From: Candidatus Gallacutalibacter stercoravium
Lineage (GTDB): Bacteria > Bacillota > Clostridia > Oscillospirales > Acutalibacteraceae
DNA: 52,127 bases
NCBI GenBank assembly: GCA_018716975.1
Contig: DVJE01000035.1
Coordinates: 1 to 52,127, forward strand
Direction of reading: 5' to 3'
Shown: positions 17,186-24,595 of the stretch, piece after piece
Layout: the number at the start of each line of letters is the position of its first letter
Numbering within the stretch: the first letter of the stretch is position 1
Program-made: the position numbers and the translations under genes
The notes under the pieces: generated by a model
Databases searched by the model: none
Told to the model about the DNA's origin: nothing
What the model saw: the letters and a program-made list of their open reading frames with translations, nothing else

Positions 17186-17214
17186 TTGACAGCAATGTTT
17201 TATTATGCTATTAT
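17186..17214 (+). promoter_or_regulatory. Near-consensus promoter of the histidine operon
   Basis: TTGACA at 17186-17191, a 17-bp spacer and TATTAT at 17209-17214. Transcription would start near 17221, leaving a leader of about 50 bases before hisZ. That is too short for a T-box, and no leader peptide rich in His codons is visible. Confidence 0.85.
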
Positions 17215-17272
17215 ATTAGCACGCTAAAGTGATTGGCGGGGCTTATTTTGTCCTGCCGGGAAATGAGGGCAT

Positions 17273-18472
17273 ATGAAAAAATATTGTAAAACGATCCCTG
17301 AGGGAACAAGGGATTTATTATTTGAAGAATGCGGCGCGCAGCGGCATATTGAGCATGAGCTGGCTGGGGTGTTTCAGGCCCGTGGTTTCCAAGAGGTAAT
17401 GACGCCTGGGTTGGAATATTATGATGTGTTTTCTTTGCCGGCGGCGGGCATCCCGCAAGAGCTTATGTTTAAGCTTACCGATCATAAGGGTAGGTTGCTG
17501 GCGTTGCGTCCCGATTCTACGCTGCCTATAGCGCGTCTGACCGCTACCCGTTTACAAGATCAACCGCACCCTTTACGGCTGTATTATATCCAAAAGGTAT
17601 ATAGCAATAACCCCAGCCTCACCGGCCGCAGCAACGAAGTGCTGCAAACCGGCATTGAGCTGCTGGGCGCAGGAGGGATGCGGGCCGATCTGGAAGTACT
17701 CTCCATGGCGATGGAAGCGCTGGCCAGTTGCGTGCCCGATTACCGCATAGAGCTGGGCCACGCGGGCTTTTTTAAAGCGTTGGCCGCACGCTTGCCGGTG
17801 GGTGACGATTTGCGCGAGGATATCCGGGTTTCTATCGAGTCGAAAAACTACGCTGCGTTGGATTCTATTTTGGATAAGCTGGAACAAACCGATGCGGTGC
17901 GCGCTATCCGCCGCCTGCCTCGCTTGTTCGGCGGTGAAGAGGTGTTTGAAGAGGCGGCGGCGTTGTGCGGGGAGTGCCAGCCGCTGGATTATTTAAAAAA
18001 GCTGTATCGCGCTTTAGCCTCTATGGGCCTGGCAGATAAGCTGATGATCGATCTGGGCTTGGTGCAGCGCAACGATTATTACAGCGATATTGTTTTTTCT
18101 GGCTATGTAGAAGGCTCGGGCGATGTGGTGCTTTCCGGCGGCCGGTACGACAACTTGCTGGAAAGCTTCGGCGCCGCCATGCCGGCGGTAGGCTTTGGCA
18201 TTAATGTAGATGCCCTGACCCGTTTGGCTATGAGCCGCGGCGGTTGGCACAGTAAACCGGCGCCCGTGCTGGTGCATGGCGACGAAGGCTTTGAAATTAA
18301 GGCTCTCAATCACGCGGCGGCATTGCGGCGTTGCGGCGTGCGGTGTGAAAGCAGCGTGTTTGCTACTAGGGAGCAGGCGTTGCAGTATGCCCGTGCGCAA
18401 GGGATGGAGCGCGTGGAATTTGTGGGTGCAGCGGTCGAAACTGTTGCAGTAAAGGAGGATGCGGCGAGATGA
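17273..18472 (+). CDS. hisZ: ATP phosphoribosyltransferase regulatory subunit
   Basis: 399 residues, class II aminoacyl-tRNA-synthetase fold related to HisRS but without tRNA charging. Needed for activity and histidine feedback of the short HisG. The N-terminal PEGTRDLLFEE and the LRPDSTLPIARL, YYIQKVYS and GGRYDNLLESFG segments are typical. HisZ rather than HisRS is favoured because its 3' end overlaps short-form hisG by 4 bp (ATGA) and other his genes follow. ATG 17273 is preceded by GAGGGC. Confidence 0.93.
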   Translation: MKKYCKTIPEGTRDLLFEECGAQRHIEHELAGVFQARGFQEVMTPGLEYYDVFSLPAAGIPQELMFKLTDHKGRLLALRPDSTLPIARLTATRLQDQPHPLRLYYIQKVYSNNPSLTGRSNEVLQTGIELLGAGGMRADLEVLSMAMEALASCVPDYRIELGHAGFFKALAARLPVGDDLREDIRVSIESKNYAALDSILDKLEQTDAVRAIRRLPRLFGGEEVFEEAAALCGECQPLDYLKKLYRALASMGLADKLMIDLGLVQRNDYYSDIVFSGYVEGSGDVVLSGGRYDNLLESFGAAMPAVGFGINVDALTRLAMSRGGWHSKPAPVLVHGDEGFEIKALNHAAALRRCGVRCESSVFATREQALQYARAQGMERVEFVGAAVETVAVKEDAAR

Positions 18473-19116
18473 AACCATTGCGAATAGCCTTAACCAAAGG
18501 CAGGCTGGAAAAAGACACCGTATCCTTGCTGGAAAAAATGGGGATGGACTGCTCTGCTTTGCACGACAAGGGCCGCAGGCTGATTTTGCCGGTGGGCGGC
18601 GGAAGGATAGAGGCGGTGCTGGCTAAGGCGGCCGACGTTATCACCTATGTGGAGCACGGTGTGTGCGATTTGGGGGTAGTCGGCAAAGATACCATATTGG
18701 AAATGGGCACCGGTTTTTATGAAATTTTAGATTTGGGCTTTGGCAAATGCCGTTTTGCCTTGGCGGGGCCGAAAGGAAAGAATTTTTTTGCCGGTTATTC
18801 CTCCAAGACCATCGCCACCAAATATCCCAACGTTGCCCGCTCTTATTTTGAAGAAAAAGGCATGGATGTTCGGGTAATCAAAATTGAAGGTTCCGTGGAG
18901 CTGGCGCCTCTCTTGGGGCTGTCTGATGCCATTGTGGATATTGTAGAAACGGGCTCAACCCTGCGGGAAAATGGGTTGGAGGTTATTGAAACCGTGGCCC
19001 CCATATCGGCCCGGCTTATCGCCAATGTGGCAAGCCTCAAGCTAAGAAAGGCAGAAATAGAAGAGCTGGCGCAGGCCATGGAACAGGCGCTGCGCGATAA
19101 GGAGGAGACGCAATGA
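18469..19116 (+). CDS. hisG: ATP phosphoribosyltransferase, short form
   Basis: 215 residues. First step of histidine synthesis, joining ATP and PRPP. RIALTKGRLEKDTVSLLE at the start and the DAIVDIVETGSTLRENGLE PRPP-loop are diagnostic. It lacks the C-terminal regulatory domain of the long form (about 290-300 residues) and so depends on HisZ, encoded just upstream with a 4-bp overlap. AAGGAGG lies inside the hisZ end. The hisD start overlaps its stop by 4 bp. Confidence 0.97.
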   Translation: MKPLRIALTKGRLEKDTVSLLEKMGMDCSALHDKGRRLILPVGGGRIEAVLAKAADVITYVEHGVCDLGVVGKDTILEMGTGFYEILDLGFGKCRFALAGPKGKNFFAGYSSKTIATKYPNVARSYFEEKGMDVRVIKIEGSVELAPLLGLSDAIVDIVETGSTLRENGLEVIETVAPISARLIANVASLKLRKAEIEELAQAMEQALRDKEETQ

Positions 19117-20405
19117 TACCGGTGGTAAAAGCGGATGGAAGAGCCGAACGGGAGTTTATCGGGCAGCTGCGTTCCCGCGGCGCCCAGGCGGATAAGGCGG
19201 CTGTGGCTGCGGTTACGGATATTTTAGAGCAGGTGCGCTTGCGGGGCGATGCGGCTGTAAAAGAATACAGCATTCGTTTTGACGGCTGGGCGCCGGAATG
19301 CCCTGAGGTGGATGCCGCAACGCTGCAACAGGCGCAGCAAGAGTGTGATCCTCAGTTTTTAGCGGCTTTAAAGCGCGCTTGTGAAAATATACGGGATTTT
19401 CATCAGCGGCAGAAACAGCAAAGCTGGCTGGAAACAAAAGAAAATGGCGTTATCCTGGGCCAGCGGGTGCGCGGCCTGGAACGGGTGGGCCTTTATGTGC
19501 CGGGCGGAACGGCTGCTTACCCCTCATCGGTGCTGATGAACGCTATCCCGGCTAAAATTGCCGGCGTGAAAGAGTTGGTGATGGTTACGCCGCCTGGCAA
19601 AGACGGCAAGCCCAATCAAGATATTTTGGCTGCCGCAGCGGTTGCAGGGGTAGACAGGGTCTTTTTGATGGGCGGCGCTCAGGCAGTGGCCGCGTTAGCG
19701 TATGGAACCCAGTCGGTACCCAAGGTGGATAAAATTGTAGGCCCGGGCAATATCTATGTGGCAACAGCCAAAAAGCTGTTGTATGGCACGGTGGATATCG
19801 ATATGATAGCGGGCCCCAGCGAAATTTTGATAGTGGCCGACGAAACCGCTAACCCCGAATATCTGGCGGCTGATTTGATGTCTCAGGCCGAGCACGATCG
19901 GCTGGCCTCCGCTATTTTGCTTACCACCAGCGAAGTGCTTGCCCAAAAAACTTTGGCGGCGTTGGAACGCCAGGTGCAAACCCTTTCCCGCCGCGATATC
20001 ATTGAAGAGTCGCTGCGTGAGCATGGGATGGTTCTTATCTGCCGCAATATGGATCAGGCGGTGGCATTTGCCAACGAGCTGGCTCCCGAGCATTTGGAAG
20101 TGTGCGTAGCCAACCCCATGGAATATGTGGGCCGGTTAGACAATGCCGGATCGGTCTTTTTGGGCAATTATGCGCCGGAACCTTTGGGGGATTACTATGC
20201 GGGCCCCAACCATGTGTTGCCCACGAGCGGTACCGCGCGGTTCTTTTCGCCGCTTTCGGTGGATAGTTTTGTAAAAAAATCCAGCTTTATCTATTACACT
20301 CGTCCGGCCTTAGAGCAGGCAGGCGAGGATGTTATCCGGTTGGCGCAAGCGGAGGGTTTAACCGCTCATGCCAATTCGATTGCCGTGCGTTTTCAGAAGC
20401 CGTAA
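19113..20405 (+). CDS. hisD: Histidinol dehydrogenase
   Basis: 430 residues. Zinc- and NAD-dependent double oxidation of L-histidinol to L-histidine, the last pathway steps. Visible are GLYVPGGTAAYPSSVLMN, the signature around VDKIVGPGNIYVATAKKLL, IDMIAGPSEILIVAD, the metal-site region SQAEHD, and the C-terminal HVLPTSGTARFFSPL. ATG 19113 overlaps the hisG stop (ATGA), preceded by AAGGAGGAG. Ordinary in length and composition. Confidence 0.97.
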   Translation: MIPVVKADGRAEREFIGQLRSRGAQADKAAVAAVTDILEQVRLRGDAAVKEYSIRFDGWAPECPEVDAATLQQAQQECDPQFLAALKRACENIRDFHQRQKQQSWLETKENGVILGQRVRGLERVGLYVPGGTAAYPSSVLMNAIPAKIAGVKELVMVTPPGKDGKPNQDILAAAAVAGVDRVFLMGGAQAVAALAYGTQSVPKVDKIVGPGNIYVATAKKLLYGTVDIDMIAGPSEILIVADETANPEYLAADLMSQAEHDRLASAILLTTSEVLAQKTLAALERQVQTLSRRDIIEESLREHGMVLICRNMDQAVAFANELAPEHLEVCVANPMEYVGRLDNAGSVFLGNYAPEPLGDYYAGPNHVLPTSGTARFFSPLSVDSFVKKSSFIYYTRPALEQAGEDVIRLAQAEGLTAHANSIAVRFQKP

Positions 20406-20435
20406 CAATGTTTTTGGGGAAAGGCGGAATGATAG

Positions 20436-21503
20436 ATGCCGTACCAGCTCAATGAAAAATTAAGGGGGCTTACGCCCTACGACCCCATCGAGGGGGAATA
20501 TCGCATCCGTTTGGATGCCAACGAATCGTTTTTGCCACTGCCCCCAAATGTGCGCGCGCAGCTGCAAGAGCGAATCGCCTGTTTGCCTTTTGAACGGTAT
20601 CCGGATCCACTTTGCGGGGAGCTTTGCCGGGCCTTTGCCGGGTATTATGATATTGATCCAGCCTATGTAACAGCGGGTAACGGTTCTGACGAGCTGATTT
20701 CCATTTTAACCGGATCCTTTTTGATGAAAGGGCAAACAGTGGCTACCCTGGAGCCCGATTTTTCGATGTATCGTTTTTATGCGTCGGCGGCCGAAATGAA
20801 AACCGTTTCGATTCCCAAAGAAGAAAACCTGCAAATCTCTGTGGATAAAGTGATCGATGCTTGCCGTGCGCAGCGGCCCGACATGCTTATCTTTTCTAAT
20901 CCCTGTAACCCAACGGGGCAGGGGTTGGCCAAAGAAGAAGTTCGCCGGCTGATTACAGCGCTGGAAGATGTGCTGGTGGTGGTTGATGAGGCTTATATGG
21001 ATTTTTGGGATCAAAGCTTGATTTCTGAGGTAATACGCTACGACAATGCGGTGCTGCTGCGCACCTGTTCTAAGGCTGTTGGCGGTGCAGGCATGCGCCT
21101 AGGCTTTGCAGTGGCAAACCAGCAAATCACCAACGCTCTTCGCGCCATAAAATCTCCGTATAATGTCAACTCTATGTCACAGGCGGCTGGAGCCTGTTTG
21201 CTCTCTCATAAGCAAGAGTTGCAGCAGGCAAAAGAAACGTTGATAGCCGCCCGGCAGGAACTTCAAGCTGGGTTGGAGCGGCTGGCGGGCGCATATTCGC
21301 AGCTGTGCGTTTATCCCTCCTGCACGAATTTTGTGCTGGTGGCCCTGCCCCATACGAAGGAGCTGTTTGACTATTTAAAGAGCAACGGCATTGTGGTGCG
21401 GTATATGGGCCGTTACCTGAGAATAACAGCAGGCAACCCAGAAGAGAACAGCGCGCTGTTACAACAAGTAGAAAACTTTTTGGCTCACGACGCGACTGTA
21501 TAA
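20436..21503 (+). CDS. hisC: Histidinol-phosphate aminotransferase
   Basis: 355 residues, fold-type I PLP enzyme. Transfers the amino group from glutamate to imidazole-acetol phosphate. N-terminal RIRLDANESFLPLPP is the family start, the PLP lysine lies in RTCSKAVGGAGMRLGF, and SNPCNPTG and VDEAYMDF are the other cofactor motifs. Thirty bases from hisD, 12 from hisB. ATG 20436 follows AAAGGCGG. Confidence 0.95.
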   Translation: MPYQLNEKLRGLTPYDPIEGEYRIRLDANESFLPLPPNVRAQLQERIACLPFERYPDPLCGELCRAFAGYYDIDPAYVTAGNGSDELISILTGSFLMKGQTVATLEPDFSMYRFYASAAEMKTVSIPKEENLQISVDKVIDACRAQRPDMLIFSNPCNPTGQGLAKEEVRRLITALEDVLVVVDEAYMDFWDQSLISEVIRYDNAVLLRTCSKAVGGAGMRLGFAVANQQITNALRAIKSPYNVNSMSQAAGACLLSHKQELQQAKETLIAARQELQAGLERLAGAYSQLCVYPSCTNFVLVALPHTKELFDYLKSNGIVVRYMGRYLRITAGNPEENSALLQQVENFLAHDATV

Positions 21504-21515
21504 AGGGGGAGCGGT

Positions 21516-22091
21516 ATGCGCGAGGCAACGCAAAGCAGAACAACTAAAGAAACCGATATTCAACTGACCTTGCAGCTAGACGGCGGCCAGGTGGATATTG
21601 ATACAGGCATTGGATTTTTTGATCATATGCTTACGGCTTTTGCCGTACACGGCGGTTTTGGCCTGCACATTCGGGTAAAGGGCGATTTGCAGGTGGATTG
21701 CCACCACACAGTGGAGGATACCGGCATTGTGCTGGGTGACGCTTTTGCCAAGGCGTTGGGCGATCGATCCGGCATAGCCCGCTACGGCACCTTTTTTGTG
21801 CCGATGGATGAATCCTTGGCTTTCGCTTCCGTGGATATCAGCGGCCGGCCGTATTTGGTCTTTGAGGCGAACTTTCCCCAAGACGGGGTAGGGGAGTATG
21901 ACGCCTGCATGACGGAGGAGTTTTTGCGCGCTTTTGCTTTTCACGCGGGAATAACGGCGCATGTCAAAGTTCCCTATGGGGCTAATACCCATCACATGAC
22001 GGAAGCGGTTTTCAAGGCCTTAGCGCATGCCCTTTGCGCGGCTACCCGCAGCACGGGGAACGGGGTTTTGTCCACCAAGGGCAGTTTGTAA
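21516..22091 (+). CDS. hisB: Imidazoleglycerol-phosphate dehydratase
   Basis: 191 residues, the monofunctional form with no fused phosphatase. Manganese enzyme removing water from IGP. Metal-binding His/Glu motifs are intact: GFFDHMLTAFAVHGGF, DCHHTVEDTGIVLG, and near the C-terminus GANTHHMTEAVFKALAHAL. ATG 21516 follows GGGGGAG. In most operons of this type hisH comes next; here only 42 bases separate it from hisA. The matching phosphatase may be the PHP protein at 47787. Confidence 0.97.
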   Translation: MREATQSRTTKETDIQLTLQLDGGQVDIDTGIGFFDHMLTAFAVHGGFGLHIRVKGDLQVDCHHTVEDTGIVLGDAFAKALGDRSGIARYGTFFVPMDESLAFASVDISGRPYLVFEANFPQDGVGEYDACMTEEFLRAFAFHAGITAHVKVPYGANTHHMTEAVFKALAHALCAATRSTGNGVLSTKGSL

Positions 22092-22133
22092 TATAATTTC
22101 GTTTAAACAGCTTGAAATAGGGAGGACAATAGG

Positions 22134-22853
22134 ATGGTTATTTTACCGGCCATTGATATGAAGGGGGGCGAATGCGTCCGCTTGCTTCGCGGGGATTATG
22201 CCACGGCTCATAAAGTGGCTGAAAACCCGGTGGAAACCGCGCTGCGCTTTCAGGGCGCTGGGGCGCAGTGGCTGCATATGGTGGATTTGGACGGCGCCAA
22301 AGATGCGCGCATGGTCAACCGCGAAACAATTTTAGAGGTGACGCGCGCCTGCGATCTCAATGTGGAAGTAGGCGGCGGCATTCGGGATATGGAGGCGGTG
22401 CGCTCTTATTTAGACAATGGCGTTACCCGCGTCATACTGGGTTCAGCGGCATTGAAGAACCCTGATTTTGTTAAAGAGGCCGTGCAGGCTTATGGAGAAC
22501 GAATCGCTGTGGGGATCGATGCCCGCGGCGGTATGGTGGCGGCAGAGGGATGGACGGATACCTCTTCGGTACATTATCTAGACTTAGCCATGCAGATGGA
22601 ACAAGCTGGGGTTTCTTACATCATTTTCACCGATATTGATTGTGATGGAACGCTTTCCGGCCCCAATCTGACGCAGTTGGATGCCCTCAATCAAAAGGTC
22701 AGCTGTAACATTATTGCCAGCGGCGGTATTGCCACGCTGAAGGATATTGTAAATCTCAAAAGTCTGGGCCTTTATGGCGCGATTTGCGGAAAGTCGCTTT
22801 ATAGCGGGAGCTTAAATTTAGCCCAGGCCATAGCAGCGGGAGAAGAAGCATGA
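22134..22853 (+). CDS. hisA: ProFAR isomerase
   Basis: 239 residues, (beta/alpha)8 barrel. Amadori isomerisation of ProFAR to PRFAR. The catalytic Asp lies in [14 protein letters not shown] and the second in [14 protein letters not shown]; phosphate-binding loops VGGGIRD and [10 protein letters not shown] are present. IDMKGG with this N-terminus points to HisA rather than HisF. ATG 22134 follows GGGAGGAC. The stop overlaps the hisI start by 4 bp, leaving no room for hisF, which normally stands here. Confidence 0.94.
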   Translation: MVILPAIDMKGGECVRLLRGDYATAHKVAENPVETALRFQGAGAQWLHMVDLDGAKDARMVNRETILEVTRACDLNVEVGGGIRDMEAVRSYLDNGVTRVILGSAALKNPDFVKEAVQAYGERIAVGIDARGGMVAAEGWTDTSSVHYLDLAMQMEQAGVSYIIFTDIDCDGTLSGPNLTQLDALNQKVSCNIIASGGIATLKDIVNLKSLGLYGAICGKSLYSGSLNLAQAIAAGEEA

Positions 22854-23227
22854 AAGTAGAGCTTTGGAATGAAACACTGGCAAAACAAAACAGTGAGCAA
22901 CTGATGGACTTTTTGTCCCCTTATTTTGTAAAGGGGGATCTGATACCGGCGGTAGTGCAGGAAGCCTCCACCGGTCAGGTGCTGATGCTAGCCTATATGA
23001 ACCGGGAATCTATGAAAAAAACTTTTGAAACCGGCTACACCTGGTTTTACAGCCGTTCTAGGCAAGAGCTGTGGAACAAAGGGGCGACCTCGGGCCATTT
23101 ACAAAAAATCCGAGCTATTTATGGGGATTGCGACAATGATACGCTGTTGATAGTGGTGGATCAAACCGGGCCCGCTTGCCACACCGGCGAGCATAGTTGC
23201 TTTTTTCATAAATTGTGGCAAGATTGA
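22850..23227 (+). CDS. hisI: Phosphoribosyl-AMP cyclohydrolase
   Basis: 125 residues, cyclohydrolase alone (no HisE fusion). Zinc and magnesium enzyme opening the adenine ring of [36 protein letters not shown], and the Asp/Cys metal site DCDNDTLL with [10 protein letters not shown] are present. The first 30 residues are a slightly extended N-terminus. Coupled to hisA by an ATGA overlap; hisE follows after 41 bases. Confidence 0.96.
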   Translation: MKVELWNETLAKQNSEQLMDFLSPYFVKGDLIPAVVQEASTGQVLMLAYMNRESMKKTFETGYTWFYSRSRQELWNKGATSGHLQKIRAIYGDCDNDTLLIVVDQTGPACHTGEHSCFFHKLWQD

Positions 23228-23268
23228 ACCAGAGGCTTTAAGCCTGTCAGGATGAAAGGAGAATATAC

Positions 23269-23595
23269 ATGAACGACGCACTGCTGGCTTTATATCGTAC
23301 CGTATGCGATAGAAAAGAACATCCCACAGAAGGGTCGTATACCTGTTATTTGTTTGATAAAGGTATTGATAAAATACTGAAAAAATGCGGCGAGGAGTGC
23401 AGCGAGGTTATCATTGCTGCGAAAAATAACAGCAAAGAAGAAACCGTTTATGAGGTGGCGGATTTGTTGTACCATCTCATGGTGCTGCTGGTGAACCAAC
23501 AGATACCGATAGAAGATGTGCTGGCAGAGCTGGATAAGCGCAGCGCAAAAACGGGAAACCTAAAGAAATTTCACCAGGTGGATAAGAACAGCTAA
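23269..23595 (+). CDS. hisE: Phosphoribosyl-ATP pyrophosphohydrolase
   Basis: 108 residues, all-alpha MazG-like fold. Hydrolyses PR-ATP to PR-AMP, the second pathway step. Metal-binding motif GEECSEVIIAAK followed by EVADLLYHLMVLL is diagnostic. GAAAGGAGA precedes ATG 23269. Last gene of the operon. A weak repeat, TGCAT/ATGCA, lies just downstream but no strong terminator does, so some read-through into the flavodoxin-like gene is possible. Confidence 0.95.
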   Translation: MNDALLALYRTVCDRKEHPTEGSYTCYLFDKGIDKILKKCGEECSEVIIAAKNNSKEETVYEVADLLYHLMVLLVNQQIPIEDVLAELDKRSAKTGNLKKFHQVDKNS

Positions 23596-23684
23596 AACTT
23601 TGAAAGAATAACAAATTTTCAGACTAAAAAAGTGCATAAAAATGCAAAATCTGCTTCCTTCGTTCTTTTTTGTTCATATTTTTA

Positions 23685-23693
23685 TGTTATACT
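23685..23693 (+). promoter_or_regulatory. Extended -10 promoter motif before the flavodoxin-like gene
   Basis: TGTTATACT at 23685-23693 is an extended -10 (TGn plus TATACT) in an A+T-rich tract. No good -35 lies 16-18 bases upstream, which is usual for extended -10 promoters. A ribosome site GGGGGAAG and ATG 23729 follow. Confidence 0.5.
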
Positions 23694-23728
23694 ATTTTTT
23701 GTGATATTTATATATTGGGGGAAGCAAA

Positions 23729-24157
23729 ATGAAGTTTAAAATGACCGTTCTTTATTCGTCGAAATCCGGCAATGCCGAAATCTTGGCACAAAGCATTGCC
23801 CGGGATCAAAAGACCAAAAGCGATAAGATTCCTCCCGCTTATCCGTGCGAGGCGCAAAAGCTGGTTTTCATTGGATTGGAATTGGAAGGCGCAATTGATA
23901 AGCAGGTAAAGAGCTTTTGCCAAGATTTGACCCCGCAAAGAACAAAGAATGTGGCGTTTTTTGTCACAAACACCAGCAACAGCACCGATAAGTTGCAAGA
24001 GCTTAAAGATATCTTGAAAAAGAACGGTGTAAATGTTGTAGACGATGTACATGTATGTCCGGTTAAGAAAATTCTGTTTAAAGCGGGCAGAATTAAGCAA
24101 AACGATGTGGCGGATGCTGTAAAATGGGCGAGTAATTTAGTAGACTCCATGGCGTGA
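23729..24157 (+). CDS. Small flavodoxin-like protein
   Basis: 142 residues. The N-terminus MTVLYSSKSGNAEILAQSIA matches the first strand and phosphate loop of flavodoxins, and the rest alternates strands and helices (LVFIGLELEG, VAFFVTNTSNS, VNVVDDVHVC) as in a flavodoxin fold. The loop lacks the usual T/S-x-T-G-x-T threonines (SSKSGNA), so FMN binding is uncertain. Domain IspG, encoded 11 kb upstream, needs a small electron carrier, but nothing here links the two. Own promoter motif and strong terminator suggest a single-gene unit. Confidence 0.65.
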   Translation: MKFKMTVLYSSKSGNAEILAQSIARDQKTKSDKIPPAYPCEAQKLVFIGLELEGAIDKQVKSFCQDLTPQRTKNVAFFVTNTSNSTDKLQELKDILKKNGVNVVDDVHVCPVKKILFKAGRIKQNDVADAVKWASNLVDSMA

Positions 24158-24168
24158 TTTTATTCATC

Positions 24169-24208
24169 AAAAAATAGGCTTTCAGCTTTTGCTGAAGGCC
24201 TATTTTTT
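24169..24208 (+). terminator. Intrinsic terminator of the flavodoxin-like gene
   Basis: ATAGGC-T-TTCAGC, loop TTTT, GCTGAA-G-GCCTAT, followed by TTTTTT: a 13-bp stem including one wobble, extended by A-T pairs. Confidence 0.93.
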
Positions 24209-24284
24209 ATCTTTACTCTGTTCCTTTGTGCATTTTGTTTCAAAAAAGAGAGAAGTTTTGCCAACTAGGGGCAGGTGGGAGTGT

Positions 24285-24590
24285 GGCACAGATCATCAAT
24301 AAATTTTCCGTATGTGTAGCCAAATTACCCCCATATAACCGGCCTAGTGGTAGGCAGTTCAAAAGCTACAGGAACGGCGCCCAGAGATGCTGATATCGAC
24401 ATCGGCATTTATTATAAAAGCAACGCGACAAATTTTGAGCAATGCCGTTGTTACCCAATGATACGATACCCATCAAGGTAACCTGGTGTTCCTAGCAGAG
24501 AAATGCGGCAACGGGATAAATTGCGGTGCATGGCTGATAGTGCGCGAGGTACACATGGATCTGGTTATGCCGGATCCATTTTACCTTTGA
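24285..24590 (+). pseudogene. Decayed nucleotidyltransferase-domain gene
   Basis: No long frame exists here, but three successive frames together read like a Pol beta-type nucleotidyltransferase. Frame one from 24286 gives an N-terminal helix (IINKFSVCVAKLPPY). Frame two from about 24332 gives ITGLVVGSSKATGTAP then DADIDIGIYYK, the GS...DxD catalytic signature. Frame three from 24480 gives NLVFLAEK, then GNGINCGAWL and VHMDLVM, matching the NGGGWL...VDLI part of such proteins. At least two frameshifts and in-frame stops (TAG 24317, TAA 24479) mean it is dead. It ends against the convergent cation ATPase gene. Confidence 0.65.
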
Positions 24591-24595
24591 TTGGT

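Noticed and set aside
17215-17272. T-box or His leader peptide in front of hisZ
   Set aside because: The leader is only about 50 bases, with no specifier-loop structure and no run of His codons.
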